A stretch of 64,000 nucleotides of DNA, from the NCBI RefSeq assembly GCF_003606365.2, contig NZ_CP031933.2, positions 2,650,974 through 2,714,973 of the forward strand, given 5' to 3'. The DNA is from Companilactobacillus zhachilii. GTDB taxonomy: Bacteria > Bacillota > Bacilli > Lactobacillales > Lactobacillaceae. Below the pieces are notes generated by a model. The model worked only from the letters and a program-made list of their open reading frames with translations. It searched no databases and was not told the DNA's origin. Position 1 is the first letter of the stretch, and the number at the start of each line of letters is the position of its first letter. Both the position numbers and the translations under genes were made by a program. Below, piece by piece: positions 55,443-64,000 of this stretch.

Positions 55443-57977
55443 TTAATATTCATTGAACAGTTGCAAATGTTCTTTGAGATACTGTCCGGTTAAGCTGGCA
55501 GGATTATCTGCAACCGTTTTCGGAGTACCCGTTGCAACAATTTTACCACCATTCACGCCACCTTCGGGACCTAAATCGTTGATATAATCTGCATTGGCAA
55601 TAATATCCAAATCATGTTCGATCACAATGATTGTTGCATGCTTTTTCAACAATTTATTGAAAACATCTAACAGCACACCAACATCTTTTGGATGCAAGCC
55701 GACACTAGGTTCATCAAAGATAAATAACTGATTTTTTTGACTGTGCTTCATAAATGTAACTAATTTCATTCTTTGAGCTTCACCACCAGATAAGGTAGGT
55801 GTACTTTCACCAAGCTTGAGATAACTTAAACCGATACTGATCAAAACATCCAGCGTATTTTTAATATTTGGTACATCTTGGAAAAAGTCAGCCGCTTCCT
55901 TAACGGACATATCGAGAATCTCTGCAATATTTTTCCCATGCCAAGTAATATCCAAAATATCCTTCTTATAACGATTACCATGGCAAACAGGACATGTTTG
56001 GACCATATCAGGTAAATACTGAATATCTAAGGTAATGACACCTGTACCGCCACAGTTAGGACAAGCACCTTGCTTATTATTGTATGAGAAGTATGTTGGT
56101 GTAAATTTCTTAGCCTTTGCTTCTGGAGTTTCAGCAAATAACTTACGTAAGTGATCCAAAATTTTGGTATAAGTCCCAACAGTGGAACGGACGTTTTTCC
56201 CAATTGGCACTGAATCAACTTTAACGATATTTTTTATATCAGCGGTTTCGACCGACTTAACAAAATTAGGCAATTTTTCACCTTCAATTTTATCGGTCAA
56301 CGCTGGCAATAAACTGTCAAAAATCAAGGTTGTTTTACCAGATCCAGACATTCCTGAAACTAAATTGAGTGATTCCTTACTAAATTTTGCTGTCAAATCG
56401 TGAATGTTATGTCGATCTTTAATTGACACACTTATCGTGCCATTTTGAAATGGTTTAGTTGCTTTGTGTTTGATAATATCAGCCGTTCCATTCAAATAAG
56501 GTTGAATTACTGACTCTTTTTCAGCTTTGATTTGCTCAACCGTACCTTGGCTAATAATTCGGCCGCCATCACTACCTGAGTCAGGACCAATTTCAATCAC
56601 ATAATCAGCTGCCGCAATAATACTTGTATCATGATCAACCACGATTAGTGAATTACCCAAACGAACTAACTCACGCAAAATTTTAATCAAACCGTCAACG
56701 TTGGCCGCGTGAAGTCCAACACTAGGTTCGTCAAGGACATACAAAACTCCTGTCATTTGGTTCCGAATTGTTCGTGCTAATTGGATTCGTTGCAATTCAC
56801 CAGTCGACAATGTATTTCCAGCTCGCGAAATTGACAAGTAATTCAAACCTAAATCTACGATCGGTGCTAACAAATCTAATAATTCAGTCGTCAAATTCTT
56901 ACCCAAAGCCTGCATATCGGTTGGTAGCCAAGCCATTACTTTTTGACAAAATCCCTGTAATTCAGAAATAGTAAAGTTGGATACTTCAGCAATATTTTTA
57001 CCAACTAACTGATTGCTAAATAATTTAGGATTGAAGCGACTACCATGACAATCTGGACAAACTTTTTCAGAATAAAACCGTTCCAAACGTGTCAAAGTAT
57101 TTTCATTTTTGGTACTTTTCAAACTATTTTTAACCGCTGTAACGGCGTTCTCATATAAGGCATTCAATCTAAATGAGCGACCCGTTTTGGTTGGAACTAA
57201 AATCTCCTTCTTTTGTTCCGGTCCATTAATAACGATATCTTTCTCTTTATCAGTCAAATCTTTGAATGGCACATCGGTTCTAACGCCAAGTTCTTTAATA
57301 ATTTCTTTCTGTAACGTCCGACCAGGTAAATTCCACGATCTAATGGCACCCTCATCAATCGTCAAACTTTCATCAGGAATGATTTTATCGATTTCGATTT
57401 CTTTCAAAAATCCTGTTTCCTGACAAGTAGGACAAGCCCCATCTGAATTAAAAGCAAAATCTTCTGCTCCAAAATTCATGAACTTAACGCCACAAACAGG
57501 ACAAGTTATCATCCCCATATTTTCATCAGAAGTAGGTAGATCCATCGCCTCAGAAATTTTCAAAGTTGGATCCAACCGGTGACCATTAGGACATACAACT
57601 GAGGCCAACCGAGAAAACATTAATCTCAAGATGTTCAAGCTTTCCGTCATTGTACCAACTGTTGAACGCACACTAGGAACAACTGGACGTTGCCGCAAAG
57701 CAATAGTTGAAGGTAGATTTTTGATATCTTTTACATCAGAACGTCCCATTTGGGTAATTCTTCTTCTCGTATAAGTTGATAGTGCATTGAGATATTTCCG
57801 GGCTCCTTCAGCATAAATCGTATCCATCGCTAAAGAAGATTTACCCGATCCTGAAACACCAGTAATTGCTACAAATGAATTTAAAGGTATTTCAACATCA
57901 ATATTTTTGAGGTTATTAGCATTGGCACCAGTAACTTCAATGTTATCCGGAATGTAATTTTTATGTCTTATTGTCAT
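55443..57977 (-). CDS. UvrA paralogue (UvrA2-like ABC ATPase)
   Basis: The product is 844 residues with two ABC ATPase halves. The first half has Walker A GVSGSGKSS and signature LSTGELQRIQLA; the second has Walker A GMSGSGKTT and signature LSGGEAQRMKL. Zinc fingers of the UvrA kind are present (CPVCG/CPTC and CPNCGG/CPVC). It is about 100 residues shorter than UvrA, and the region after the first Walker A is brief, so the UvrB-binding part is probably missing. Such paralogues are linked to drug tolerance. The start is ATG 57977 after GAGGGGG. Confidence 0.88.
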   Translation of the reverse strand: MTIRHKNYIPDNIEVTGANANNLKNIDVEIPLNSFVAITGVSGSGKSSLAMDTIYAEGARKYLNALSTYTRRRITQMGRSDVKDIKNLPSTIALRQRPVVPSVRSTVGTMTESLNILRLMFSRLASVVCPNGHRLDPTLKISEAMDLPTSDENMGMITCPVCGVKFMNFGAEDFAFNSDGACPTCQETGFLKEIEIDKIIPDESLTIDEGAIRSWNLPGRTLQKEIIKELGVRTDVPFKDLTDKEKDIVINGPEQKKEILVPTKTGRSFRLNALYENAVTAVKNSLKSTKNENTLTRLERFYSEKVCPDCHGSRFNPKLFSNQLVGKNIAEVSNFTISELQGFCQKVMAWLPTDMQALGKNLTTELLDLLAPIVDLGLNYLSISRAGNTLSTGELQRIQLARTIRNQMTGVLYVLDEPSVGLHAANVDGLIKILRELVRLGNSLIVVDHDTSIIAAADYVIEIGPDSGSDGGRIISQGTVEQIKAEKESVIQPYLNGTADIIKHKATKPFQNGTISVSIKDRHNIHDLTAKFSKESLNLVSGMSGSGKTTLIFDSLLPALTDKIEGEKLPNFVKSVETADIKNIVKVDSVPIGKNVRSTVGTYTKILDHLRKLFAETPEAKAKKFTPTYFSYNNKQGACPNCGGTGVITLDIQYLPDMVQTCPVCHGNRYKKDILDITWHGKNIAEILDMSVKEAADFFQDVPNIKNTLDVLISIGLSYLKLGESTPTLSGGEAQRMKLVTFMKHSQKNQLFIFDEPSVGLHPKDVGVLLDVFNKLLKKHATIIVIEHDLDIIANADYINDLGPEGGVNGGKIVATGTPKTVADNPASLTGQYLKEHLQLFNEY

Positions 57978-58068
57978 AATTTCCCCCTCACTCAATGGGT
58001 TGATTATAACATTGGTGGTGGTTTTTTCGTTTTGGGGACACTTAAGCTTTCGTAGCGGCGTTACACTC

Positions 58069-58102
58069 GATTTAATTAATCGTTATAACGGTTAATTAAA
58101 TC
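58069..58102. other. 34-bp near-perfect palindrome
   Basis: The arms gatttaattaa and ttaattaaatc flank a centre whose core is CGTTATAACG; only one symmetric position pair breaks the match. It lies upstream of the uvrA-like gene. It may be an operator or a DNA-binding site. The core recurs at five other places in the window. Confidence 0.7.
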
Positions 58103-58141
58103 CATTCTTTTTTATTTATCGGTCGATAATTAAGCCTAATT

Positions 58142-58185
58142 AAAATACCACAAAGCCCTTTACTCCAGGATTTTGTGGTATTTTA
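58142..58185. terminator. Bidirectional terminator-like hairpin
   Basis: The arms aaaataccacaaa and ttttgtggtatttt with a loop of about 15 bases are followed by a T-run of eight. It could terminate the mnmG transcript. Confidence 0.75.
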
Positions 58186-58220
58186 ATTTTTTTTTAAATT
58201 CGTATATATATGCAGCGGCT

Positions 58221-58348
58221 CTTAAACGAGCTACGACCGGGCAACTCCTTCCGCTTCGCCTAACTTCCCAAATCATCCGCAAAAAACGCGGATAATTCGT
58301 GAAGTCATGCAAATGCTCGGGAGCTGGGAGCCCGGTCTTCGCTCTCTA
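58221..58348. repeat. Family D hairpin repeat, copy 4
   Basis: This matches copy 2 nearly base for base in the core (tccttccgcttcgcctaac, catccgc/gcggat, cgtgaagtcatgcaaatgctcggg). Its outer arms gagctacgaccggg and cccggtcttcgctc have changed together. It abuts the mnmG stop codon, as copy 3 abuts the DUF1129 stop codon. Confidence 0.8.
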
Positions 58349-60241
58349 TTTTTTGGCGATCTTTCCTTGTTCAATATAAACGCTCAAAATTCCAATATCA
58401 GCTGGGTTAACTCCACTGATTCGGCTGGCTTGAGCAATTGTTTGTGGATTGATTTTACTTAACTTCTGAACAGCTTCGGTTGCTAAACTGTCAACCTTCG
58501 TATAGTCGATACGGTCTGGGATCTTCTTTGATTCCATTTTCTTCAAACGATCGATACGCATTTGTTCTTTCTTGATATAACCATCGTATTTAGTAGCAAT
58601 TTCAACTTGTTCAGCTACTCGGTTATCAACTGGAAAATCAGCTGCACCGACCATATCAATAATATCTGCGTAATGTACTTCCGGTCTTCTCAAGAAATGA
58701 TCTGCCAAAACGCCATCTTTCAATGGTTTCAAGTCATGTGCTTTCAAGAATGGCAAAGCTTGTTTTGGTGTAATCATCTTATGAGATAAGCGGTCGAGTT
58801 CTTTCTTGATAGTATCACGTTTGATATTGAAGGCGTTATAACGCTTATCGTTAATCAAGCCTAACTTGTAGCCGTAGTCTGTTAGACGTAAATCGGCATT
58901 ATCGTGACGTAAAATCAAACGATATTCAGCACGACTTGTTAATAGACGATATGGTTCGTTAGTTCCCTTAGTTACTAAATCATCAATCAAAACGCCGATA
59001 TAGGCTTCATCACGGCGAAGAATAAATGGATCTTTACCCTCAGCGCGTAAAGCGGCATTAATACCAGCCATAATACCTTGACCAGCAGCTTCTTCATAAC
59101 CGGAAGTTCCGTTCATTTGGCCGGCGGTAAAGAGATTTTTAACAACTTTAGTTTCCAAATTAAGTTTCAATTGCCATGGTTCGATAACATCATATTCAAT
59201 CGCATAACCAGGACGCATCAACTTAGCATTCTCCAAACCAGCGACTGAATGAAGCATCTTCAATTGAACTTCTTCTGGCATTGAGGTTGAGAAATCACCT
59301 ACGTAATATTCCTGAGTATCTTTACCTTCTGGCTCTAGGAAAATTTGGTGACGAGGTTTGTCAGCAAAACGGACAATCTTATCTTCGATTGAAGGACAAT
59401 ATCTTGGGCCAACACCTTTGATTACTCCGGAGAACATTGGTGCACGATCAAGGTTTTCACGGATGATCTTGTGTGTTTCGGCATTTGTATAAGTCATCCA
59501 ACAAGAAATTTGATGTTGAAGATAACTTGAATCTGGGGTTTCAAATGAGAAGTGATTTGGTTCTTTATCACCAGGTTGTTCGATAGTTTCATCAAACTTG
59601 ATAGTATTTTTATTAACACGTGGTGGTGTACCAGTCTTGAAACGAGTCAATTTAAAACCATGTTTTTCAAGATCTTCTGAAAGCTTAATTGAAGGAATAC
59701 TGTTATTAGGACCTGATGAATACATCAGTTCACCAATAATAATTTTCCCTCGTGATGAAGTACCGGCTGTCAAAACAACTGACTTAGCGTGATATCTAGC
59801 ACCAGTAGCTGTAACGATACCCTTGCAGACACCATCTTCAACAATCAGCTTTTCGGCCATCCCTTGACGCAAAGTTAAGTTAGGTTCGTTTTCCAAAACA
59901 TCCTTCATCATACGGTGATACAAGTTTTTATCAGCTTGGGCACGTAATGCTCGAACAGCGGGACCTTTCCCAGTATTGAGCATTCGCATTTGAATATATG
60001 TCTTATCAATATTGCGGCCCATTTCACCACCCAAAGCATCGATTTCACGGACAACGATACCTTTAGCGGGACCACCAACTGAAGGATTACATGGCATAAA
60101 AGCTACCATATCCAAGTTGATTGTTACGAGCAAAGTTTTTTCACCCATACGGGCAGCAGCTAATGCAGCTTCAGAACCAGCGTGGCCGGCACCAACAACG
60201 ATAACGTCATAAGTTTCTGAATCAAATTCCTTAATTTCCAT
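58346..60241 (-). CDS. mnmG: tRNA uridine-5-carboxymethylaminomethyl modification enzyme MnmG (GidA)
   Basis: This FAD-dependent partner of MnmE modifies the wobble uridine of several tRNAs. It has 631 residues, typical. The FAD motif [19 protein letters not shown] is at the N-terminus; [29 protein letters not shown] and [21 protein letters not shown] are strongly conserved. The ATG is preceded by AAGGTGAAGT. A shortened family A copy separates it from mnmE, with which it is normally contiguous. Its usual downstream gene, rsmG, is 53 kb away. Confidence 0.98.
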   Translation of the reverse strand: MEIKEFDSETYDVIVVGAGHAGSEAALAAARMGEKTLLVTINLDMVAFMPCNPSVGGPAKGIVVREIDALGGEMGRNIDKTYIQMRMLNTGKGPAVRALRAQADKNLYHRMMKDVLENEPNLTLRQGMAEKLIVEDGVCKGIVTATGARYHAKSVVLTAGTSSRGKIIIGELMYSSGPNNSIPSIKLSEDLEKHGFKLTRFKTGTPPRVNKNTIKFDETIEQPGDKEPNHFSFETPDSSYLQHQISCWMTYTNAETHKIIRENLDRAPMFSGVIKGVGPRYCPSIEDKIVRFADKPRHQIFLEPEGKDTQEYYVGDFSTSMPEEVQLKMLHSVAGLENAKLMRPGYAIEYDVIEPWQLKLNLETKVVKNLFTAGQMNGTSGYEEAAGQGIMAGINAALRAEGKDPFILRRDEAYIGVLIDDLVTKGTNEPYRLLTSRAEYRLILRHDNADLRLTDYGYKLGLINDKRYNAFNIKRDTIKKELDRLSHKMITPKQALPFLKAHDLKPLKDGVLADHFLRRPEVHYADIIDMVGAADFPVDNRVAEQVEIATKYDGYIKKEQMRIDRLKKMESKKIPDRIDYTKVDSLATEAVQKLSKINPQTIAQASRISGVNPADIGILSVYIEQGKIAKK

Positions 60242-60365
60242 TTCCTACTTCACCTTTATTATCTAGTTTCACGTTTTGTATTAATTAATTGTTAATAAAA
60301 CATCATTTTAAATTTCATGTTCGGTGCTAGTTACTTTTTAGTATCAATATAAAAAATTAAATTTA

Positions 60366-60513
60366 CTAGTCGGAAGAACCGAGAAACTTAACTGGCAGTG
60401 AAAGTAGCGTTAGAGATTTAGCTCTTACACCACCGGGCGTGTTTGGAGGCTCGAGACCTTGGCTCACGCTGGTCCGCACAGCCAGTAACTATTTTCTCTG
60501 TTCCGGAGACGGC
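60366..60513 (+). repeat. Family A element, copy A13 (one arm missing)
   Basis: The outer arms agaaacttaactggc and gccagtaactattttct pair with bulges. The variable arm agagatttagctct and the gagaccttggctc arm are present. The gaaactcgcg-type arm found in the other copies is absent, leaving about 148 bp. It has the subfamily II core CCGGGC. It lies between mnmG and mnmE, and the flanking 60242-60365 shows nothing else. Confidence 0.82.
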
Positions 60514-60527
60514 ATACTTAAAACAAA

Positions 60528-61919
60528 CTATTTTCCTAAACAGAATTGTGAGAATAATTGGGTAATCAATTCATCTGGATAGCTTTCACCGGTAATTTCC
60601 CCGAGAGTGTCCCAGCAAGCTGTCATATCAATTTGTACAAGATCAATGGGCATTCCTGCTTCAATTCCAGAAATAACGTCATTAAGGCTATTTTTAGCCT
60701 TACGGAGCAAACCAGCTTGACGAGCACTTGTAATAATAACGTTGCTACTATTGTTATCTTCAATTCCGGCATTAAATATCTTACTGATCGTTTGTTTGAT
60801 TGTTTCAATACCGTCATTTTTAATGGCTGATGTTTGCAAAATAATATCGTCTGCCTTTAGTTGCACAACTGAATTAGGCGTAATCACTGGCATCAAATCC
60901 ATTTTGTTAAAAATAACGATGCGACGCTTATCAGCAGTTGCATTCAATAACTCAATATCGTCTTCTTCTAACTGACGACTAGAATCCAAAACCAGAATAA
61001 CTAAATCAGCACCCGCTAAGGCTTTCTTAGAACGTTCCACACCAATTTTTTCAACTTTATCTTCCGTATCACGAATCCCGGCTGTATCAATCAATTTCAA
61101 TGGCACACCATCAATATTGACGTACTGTTCAACCACATCTCGAGTCGTTCCGGCAACATCAGTTACGATAGCTTTATCTTCGTCCAATAAACGATTCAAC
61201 AGACTAGATTTACCAACATTAGGTTTACCAACAATTGCTGTTGCTAGACCATGTTGTAAAATTTCGCCGCTCTCAGCAGTCTTCAAAAGACTATCGATAC
61301 TTGAACTAACTGTTCTGGCTTTTTCTAACAACAATTGTGTGGTCATTTGGTCGGTATCATACTCAGGATAATCAATATTAACCTCGACTTGGGCCAATGA
61401 ATCCAAGATTTCTTGACGTAAGTTACCAATTAAGTGGTGCAAGTTTCCATCCAATTGATTGACGGCGACTTGCATAGCTTTATCAGTCTTTGCACGAATC
61501 AGATCCATGACTGATTCGGCTTGTGTTAAATCAATCCGGCCATTTAAAAAGGCTCGTTTGGTAAATTCACCGGGTTCGGCCATTCTAGCGCCATATCCCA
61601 ACAATAATTGCAGAACTTTGTTGGTTGCAACTATACCCCCGTGGGTATTTATTTCAACCACATCTTCTCGTGTGAATGTCTTTGGGGCACGCATTACTGA
61701 GACCATAACTTCGTCAACTAATGAACCATCGGCTGGATCGACAATATGTCCGTAATTAATCGTATGGCTGGCAACTTTTTCTAAGTCACGTCCCTTAAAA
61801 ATCTTCATAGCAACTTCAACAGCTTGATCTCCGGACAAACGAACGATGGAGATGGCACCTTCCCCAGGAGGAGTTGAAATGGCTGCTATGGTGTCATATT
61901 CAGTTACTGAACTAGGCAT
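60528..61919 (-). CDS. mnmE: tRNA modification GTPase MnmE (TrmE)
   Basis: This GTPase acts with MnmG on wobble uridines. It has 463 residues from ATG 61919 (GGGAG at 6 bp); the longer open frame has no ribosome site. The formyl-THF binding N-domain ends near residue 120, the G domain has [18 protein letters not shown] and FNKMDL, and the C-terminal CWDTLGEI...FCLGK carries the catalytic/tetrahydrofolate Cys motif CxGK. All signature residues are intact. Confidence 0.98.
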   Translation of the reverse strand: MPSSVTEYDTIAAISTPPGEGAISIVRLSGDQAVEVAMKIFKGRDLEKVASHTINYGHIVDPADGSLVDEVMVSVMRAPKTFTREDVVEINTHGGIVATNKVLQLLLGYGARMAEPGEFTKRAFLNGRIDLTQAESVMDLIRAKTDKAMQVAVNQLDGNLHHLIGNLRQEILDSLAQVEVNIDYPEYDTDQMTTQLLLEKARTVSSSIDSLLKTAESGEILQHGLATAIVGKPNVGKSSLLNRLLDEDKAIVTDVAGTTRDVVEQYVNIDGVPLKLIDTAGIRDTEDKVEKIGVERSKKALAGADLVILVLDSSRQLEEDDIELLNATADKRRIVIFNKMDLMPVITPNSVVQLKADDIILQTSAIKNDGIETIKQTISKIFNAGIEDNNSSNVIITSARQAGLLRKAKNSLNDVISGIEAGMPIDLVQIDMTACWDTLGEITGESYPDELITQLFSQFCLGK

Positions 61920-61949
61920 AATAAGCTCCCTTTCTCTATTTTTGAGCAT

Positions 61950-61991
61950 AAAAAAAGTGCATAATCCGCCATTAAAAGACGGAAAAGCACC
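61950..61991 (-). terminator. Terminator between yidC and mnmE
   Basis: On the minus strand gtgcttttccgtc / ggcggattatgcac forms a bulged stem, followed by seven Ts. It separates the rpmH-rnpA-yidC transcript from mnmE. Confidence 0.75.
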
Positions 61992-62063
61992 TTGACTACT
62001 TTTCTATATATAATCTATGAACAATTTCTAAAACATCTTAACGACATTTTTTACGATTGTCAA

Positions 62064-62906
62064 TTATTTACGATTCTTATAAACACGTTTCTTAGCTTTT
62101 CTAAGACGACGTTGTTTTTCTTTCTCAGCCTCTTCAGCTTCGCGTTGTTCACGACGATATTTGAATGGGTTTTGGAAAGCCAATGTCTGAAGTACTTGGA
62201 ACGCATTAGTGATAACCCAATAAATTGTAATAGCTGATGGGAATGTCAATGCTGGAACGAAGATGAAGATTGGCATTACCCAAGTCATGATCTTCGTTGT
62301 AGCGTTTTGTGTTGGCTGTGAATAGCTGGAAATGTATGTACTTAAGAAAGTAAATACAGCAGCTAAGATAGCCATGATGTAATATGGATCGGCCTTACCA
62401 AGTTGCATCCATAAGAATGTACCATCACGCAATTGGGTGGTCTTATAAATGGCTTGATACAAAGCAAACATAACTGGCAACTGAACGACTAATGGTAAAC
62501 ATCCAGCTACCGGGTTTACTCCGGCTTCACTATATAGTTTCTGTGTCTCTTCACGTAATTTTTGTTGTGTATCGACATCTTTAGCAGAATATTTCTTTTG
62601 AAGAGCCTGCATTTGAGGCTGAATCTTCATTTGCTTATTCATACTGCGGATTTGGAACCAGTTAAGTGGCAACAAAATTACTCTAATGATAACTGTGAAG
62701 AGAATGATTGCCCAACCATAACTATTGCCAACTAGTGAAGCTAACCAAAGGATAAATTGAGAGAAACTATACAAAATATAGTGATCCCAGAATCCAGTAC
62801 TGTGACTTGTGATTGGCTCGTTTAGGTTTGAACATCCAGCTAGAACCAAGACAACACTAAGTAACAGTGCGATACCTATGTATTTCTTTAAGCTTTTCTT
62901 ATTCAC
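62064..62906 (-). CDS. yidC: Membrane protein insertase YidC
   Basis: This 280-residue insertase is in the lipoprotein form typical of Firmicutes. The signal segment ends LAGC (about 22-25). Five transmembrane helices follow, including the conserved WAIILFTVIIRVILLPLNWF, with the functional Arg in the first core helix. The C-terminus is a basic Arg/Lys/Glu-rich tail. It inserts membrane proteins alone or with SecYEG. The start is GTG 62906. The jag/khpB gene that often follows is absent here, and mnmE comes next. Confidence 0.95.
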   Translation of the reverse strand: MNKKSLKKYIGIALLLSVVLVLAGCSNLNEPITSHSTGFWDHYILYSFSQFILWLASLVGNSYGWAIILFTVIIRVILLPLNWFQIRSMNKQMKIQPQMQALQKKYSAKDVDTQQKLREETQKLYSEAGVNPVAGCLPLVVQLPVMFALYQAIYKTTQLRDGTFLWMQLGKADPYYIMAILAAVFTFLSTYISSYSQPTQNATTKIMTWVMPIFIFVPALTFPSAITIYWVITNAFQVLQTLAFQNPFKYRREQREAEEAEKEKQRRLRKAKKRVYKNRK

Positions 62907-62939
62907 GTTTGCACCTATAGTTAATTAATATTTTGTACC

Positions 62940-63281
62940 CTAATTTAATACTTTACCTAATTTCAATAAATGTACAATATTTTTCTTGGATTCAAACATA
63001 TCTAAATCTACCGCCGGTTTTCTTGCAATGATCAAGAAATCCAATTCTGCTGGAATCTCAGGTTTCAATTCCAATAGTGATTGGCGGATGTATCTTTTAA
63101 TTCGATTACGTCCAACTGCAGTATGCGAAACTTTCTTCCCGACGGAAATTCCCACACGGAAATGCTTTTGCCCTTGTTTAGGCATTGTGTACAAAACAAA
63201 ATTGCGATTTGCGACTGACTTTCCGTTGGAATAGACATATTGAAACTCATTTTCTTTTTTTATTCGATAGCTTTTTCTCAT
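62940..63281 (-). CDS. rnpA: Ribonuclease P protein component
   Basis: This basic 113-residue protein binds RNase P RNA and helps cleave the 5' leader of tRNA precursors. The RNP motif [12 protein letters not shown] (about 57-68) and the start [15 protein letters not shown] are diagnostic, and [14 protein letters not shown] is conserved. It follows rpmH on the same strand, the universal bacterial arrangement. Confidence 0.97.
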   Translation of the reverse strand: MRKSYRIKKENEFQYVYSNGKSVANRNFVLYTMPKQGQKHFRVGISVGKKVSHTAVGRNRIKRYIRQSLLELKPEIPAELDFLIIARKPAVDLDMFESKKNIVHLLKLGKVLN

Positions 63282-63348
63282 ATGTCACCAGACTACTCTC
63301 GTTTTGTAATAAAAAAAGACCACCAAATTGTTTAGTGATCCTTCAAAA

Positions 63349-63489
63349 CTAAGCTGATAATACTTTACGACCCTTTTTACGGCGTCTTGCTAAAACTTTG
63401 CGACCATTACTTGTACTCATTCTCTTCATGAAACCATGGACGCGTTCACGGTGACGCTTCTTTGGTTGAAATGTTCTCTTTGTAGTCAT
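63349..63489 (-). CDS. rpmH: Ribosomal protein bL34
   Basis: This 46-residue, very basic 50S subunit protein is the first gene leftward of oriC. It begins with the family motif [19 protein letters not shown] and ends [11 protein letters not shown]. The ATG at 63489 is preceded by AGGAGG. It was found by eye, being below the usual size cut-off. A weak G-U-rich hairpin with a T-run (63306-63340) between it and rnpA may act as an attenuator. Confidence 0.97.
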   Translation of the reverse strand: MTTKRTFQPKKRHRERVHGFMKRMSTSNGRKVLARRRKKGRKVLSA

Positions 63490-63636
63490 CAATAAACCTC
63501 CTGACTCTTAATTATATTTAAAATATTCACTTCTTCAGACAATTGCTTAACTATAATATCATGTTATGCCAACTTTTTAAATAACTAATTTCCTATAAAA
63601 GCAAGTTTTTTTTAGAAAGTTTTTCGCAATTTTCAT

Positions 63637-63969
63637 TGTGGATAATTTGTGGAGCCATTTAACAAGATATTTTTTCCACAAGACTATAAACAAACTTTTC
63701 CAACGTAACTTTTTACTGTGTTTAGGTTTTCCACAGGCATTGTTGATTTCTTGTTTTTTGTATGTAACAGCCTATTTAAAGGGTTTATTTGCTCTATTAC
63801 CTGTGGATAACTATGTGGATAGTTTTTATCAACAGTCTTTTTCCACAAGCCTGTGTATTTAGAAAATACCTGTTGTTATTTACTCTAAATTTAAACGTGT
63901 GTTCTGTGGAAAACTATTTAATAGAATGATAAACTATACTCTGTCATTTTAGGGAAAAAATTATCCACA
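63637..63969 (+). other. Chromosomal origin of replication (oriC), DnaA-box cluster
   Basis: Consensus DnaA boxes TTATCCACA or reverse TGTGGATAA occur at 63637-63645, 63802-63810 and 63961-63969. One-mismatch boxes occur at 63672-63680, 63727-63735, 63815-63823, 63838-63846 and 63905-63913. The spaces are AT-rich. Position between rpmH and dnaA is the standard Firmicutes oriC location. Confidence 0.93.
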
Positions 63970-63991
63970 ACCACAGATTGGGGGGAAATAA

Positions 63992-64000
63992 TTGCAAAAT
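63992..64000 (+). CDS. dnaA: DnaA replication initiator, first codons only
   Basis: TTG CAA AAT begins 6 bp after GGGGGG at the very end of the window. The rpmH-oriC-dnaA order makes dnaA the only sensible reading. Only three codons are visible, so the start is inferred from the ribosome site and the context. Confidence 0.75.

Noticed and set aside
63638..63862. 74-codon frame inside oriC
   Set aside because: It overlaps the DnaA-box cluster and has no ribosome site.
1..64000. CRISPR arrays, tRNA or rRNA genes, prophage or transposase genes
   Set aside because: None found: the repeats are dispersed palindromes without regular spacers, and no cloverleaf with tRNA consensus or integrase-like protein was seen.

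Overview
The window is chromosomal DNA of a low-GC Gram-positive bacterium, almost certainly a member of the Lactobacillaceae. The evidence is the oriC-proximal gene order (dnaA start, rpmH, rnpA, yidC, mnmE, mnmG, and separately rsmG, parA, parB, a DUF951 gene, ychF), PepC, paired acetate kinases, Kup, and Shine-Dalgarno sites of the AGGAGG/GGGGG type. The gene content would suit Companilactobacillus or a close relative, but I cannot fix the genus by reading. The right edge (63637-64000) is oriC: a DnaA-box cluster followed by the first codons of dnaA. No rRNA, tRNA, CRISPR array, prophage or transposase gene was found.

Layout. 1-5180: four family D hairpin-repeat copies or fragments, a DUF1129 membrane protein, ychF, DUF951, parB, parA and rsmG, all on the minus strand. 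5343-18474: small regulators and enzymes (GNAT proteins, CopY type, two MerR type, an EAL protein, PepC, an orphan GatD, AckA, an ECF S component, ProC, DUF975, a pyridoxine/HMP kinase) and a membrane protein with a long Asn/Gln-rich tail. 19239-35994: a respiration-oriented stretch (cydABCD, a polyprenyl diphosphate synthase, MenA, a type II NADH dehydrogenase) interleaved with a second AckA, a coiled-coil protein plus glycosyltransferase, and a TetR/antiporter pair. 36274-54093: transporters (frameshifted Amt, Kup, an ABC-2 exporter with TetR, NhaC, ClC), HelD, a nicotinamidase-like protein, MazG, an alpha/beta hydrolase and NagB. 54216-64000: a candidate small RNA, a parS-like site, a Gfo/Idh/MocA oxidoreductase, a UvrA paralogue, mnmG, mnmE, yidC, rnpA, rpmH and oriC. 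In most Firmicutes rsmG directly follows mnmG; here about 53 kb of other genes lie between them, with family D repeats at both outer edges.

The most striking content is non-coding. I count 13 copies of a roughly 150-185 bp, multi-armed palindromic element (family A), all between genes. Their arms change sequence from copy to copy while keeping complementarity, which argues for a conserved fold. A second family (B, about 110-120 bp, five full or nearly full copies plus remnants) also shows compensatory arm changes. Family C (about 50 bp terminator-like hairpins, three copies) and family D (about 125 bp) complete the set. B, C and A occur together as a composite module at two loci. No transposase is present, so they look like non-autonomous mobile elements and/or structured RNAs.

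Proposed functional links. CydABCD, MenA, the prenyl synthase and Ndh would form a short NADH-menaquinone-oxygen chain, depending on other genes or on external naphthoate and haem. Two AckA paralogues would serve ATP-yielding acetate production. ParA, ParB and the parS-like site serve origin segregation.
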